DNA of 5,785 nucleotides from contig JAHHTB010000125.1 of assembly GCA_020024855.1 (NCBI GenBank), positions 1 to 5,785 on the forward strand, given 5' to 3'. The DNA is from Fusobacterium sp. (GTDB lineage: Bacteria; Fusobacteriota; Fusobacteriia; Fusobacteriales; Fusobacteriaceae). Under the pieces are notes generated by a model. The model did no database searches. It was given only the letters and a program-made list of their open reading frames with translations, and was not told the origin of the DNA. The position numbers were made by a program, and so were the translations under genes. This document shows positions 5,583 through 5,785 of this stretch, one piece after another. How positions within the stretch are numbered: position 1 is the first letter of the stretch; every line of letters starts with the position of its first letter.

Positions 5583-5785
5583 TTAATGTTCTTGTGTATC
5601 AAAATGAATTTTAAATAAATCAAAAATATCTCTATATTCTATCTCTGGAATTTCTATCCCAAAAGTTTCCTCTACAATTTTAAATTCCTTTACAATTTTT
5701 CTATAAAGATTTTCTTCTATTTTTTTATTAGGTTGCCTTTCTAAATTTTTTTCTTTTAAAATAACTCTTTCTATCATACAAGAAC
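5583..5785 (-). CDS. C-terminal end of a LevR-type PRD transcriptional activator (partial)
   Basis: The frame is open to the window edge: codons for Ser-Cys precede the ATG at 5777, so that Met is probably internal and the gene is truncated by the window. The visible 66 residues are mostly helical and end in FKIVEETFGIEIPEIEYRDIFDLFKIHF. This resembles the last part of a PTS regulation domain (the 'CMIERVI' helix, then 'fgi-ipe-E-yi'). LevR-type proteins carry an AAA+ sigma-54-interacting domain, PRDs and EIIA/EIIB-like domains, and end in a PRD. The position directly upstream of a sigma-54 promoter and a mannose-family PTS supports the call. The domain evidence alone is modest, because only the tail is visible. 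Confidence 0.65.
   Translation of the reverse strand, partial: SCMIERVILKEKNLERQPNKKIEENLYRKIVKEFKIVEETFGIEIPEIEYRDIFDLFKIHFDTQEH

Overview
This is an AT-rich window in which every credible gene lies on the minus strand, so it reads from right to left. The low GC, A/T-ending codons and strong GGAGG-type ribosome binding sites suggest a low-GC anaerobe such as a fusobacterium or clostridium. Nothing in the sequence fixes the genus.

Layout from right to left. (1) At the right edge is the 3' end of a gene (5583-5785) that looks like the last PRD domain of a LevR-type sigma-54 activator. It is closed by a strong intrinsic terminator (5529-5559). (2) A regulatory stretch of about 200 bases follows. 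It holds a tandem 12-bp repeat (5505-5528), a small dyad (5462-5477) and a textbook -24/-12 sigma-54 promoter (5425-5442). (3) Next is a mannose-family (PTS-EII-Man) sugar transporter operon in the unusual order IIA-IIB-IIA-IIB-IIC-IID (5386 down to 2035). Genes overlap by 1 nt or sit 11-19 nt apart. (4) Two accessory enzymes end the operon: a member of the L-2-amino-thiazoline-4-carboxylate (ATC) hydrolase family (1526-2008) and an M20 zinc metallopeptidase of the PepV/Sapep dipeptidase type (157-1470). An intrinsic terminator (1486-1517) lies between them, so the peptidase is probably expressed only by read-through. (5) A long imperfect hairpin (81-123) lies beyond the last gene. I see no further gene at the left end.

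How the parts may work together. The activator would sense PTS phosphorylation and drive the sigma-54 promoter. The EIIA/EIIB proteins would pass phosphate from HPr to the substrate entering through IIC-IID. No ordinary sugar-catabolic enzyme is present in the window. The cargo genes are instead an ATC-hydrolase-family protein and an M20 hydrolase. This recalls the AtcB/AtcC pair that converts ATC to cysteine in Pseudomonas, and hints that the substrate could be an amino-acid- or peptide-linked compound. That is inference; the substrate cannot be read from the sequence.

Two start codons are better placed downstream of the longest open frame: the first EIIB at 4979 and the second EIIA at 4524. 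Both choices are supported by ribosome binding sites and by alignment of active-site histidines.
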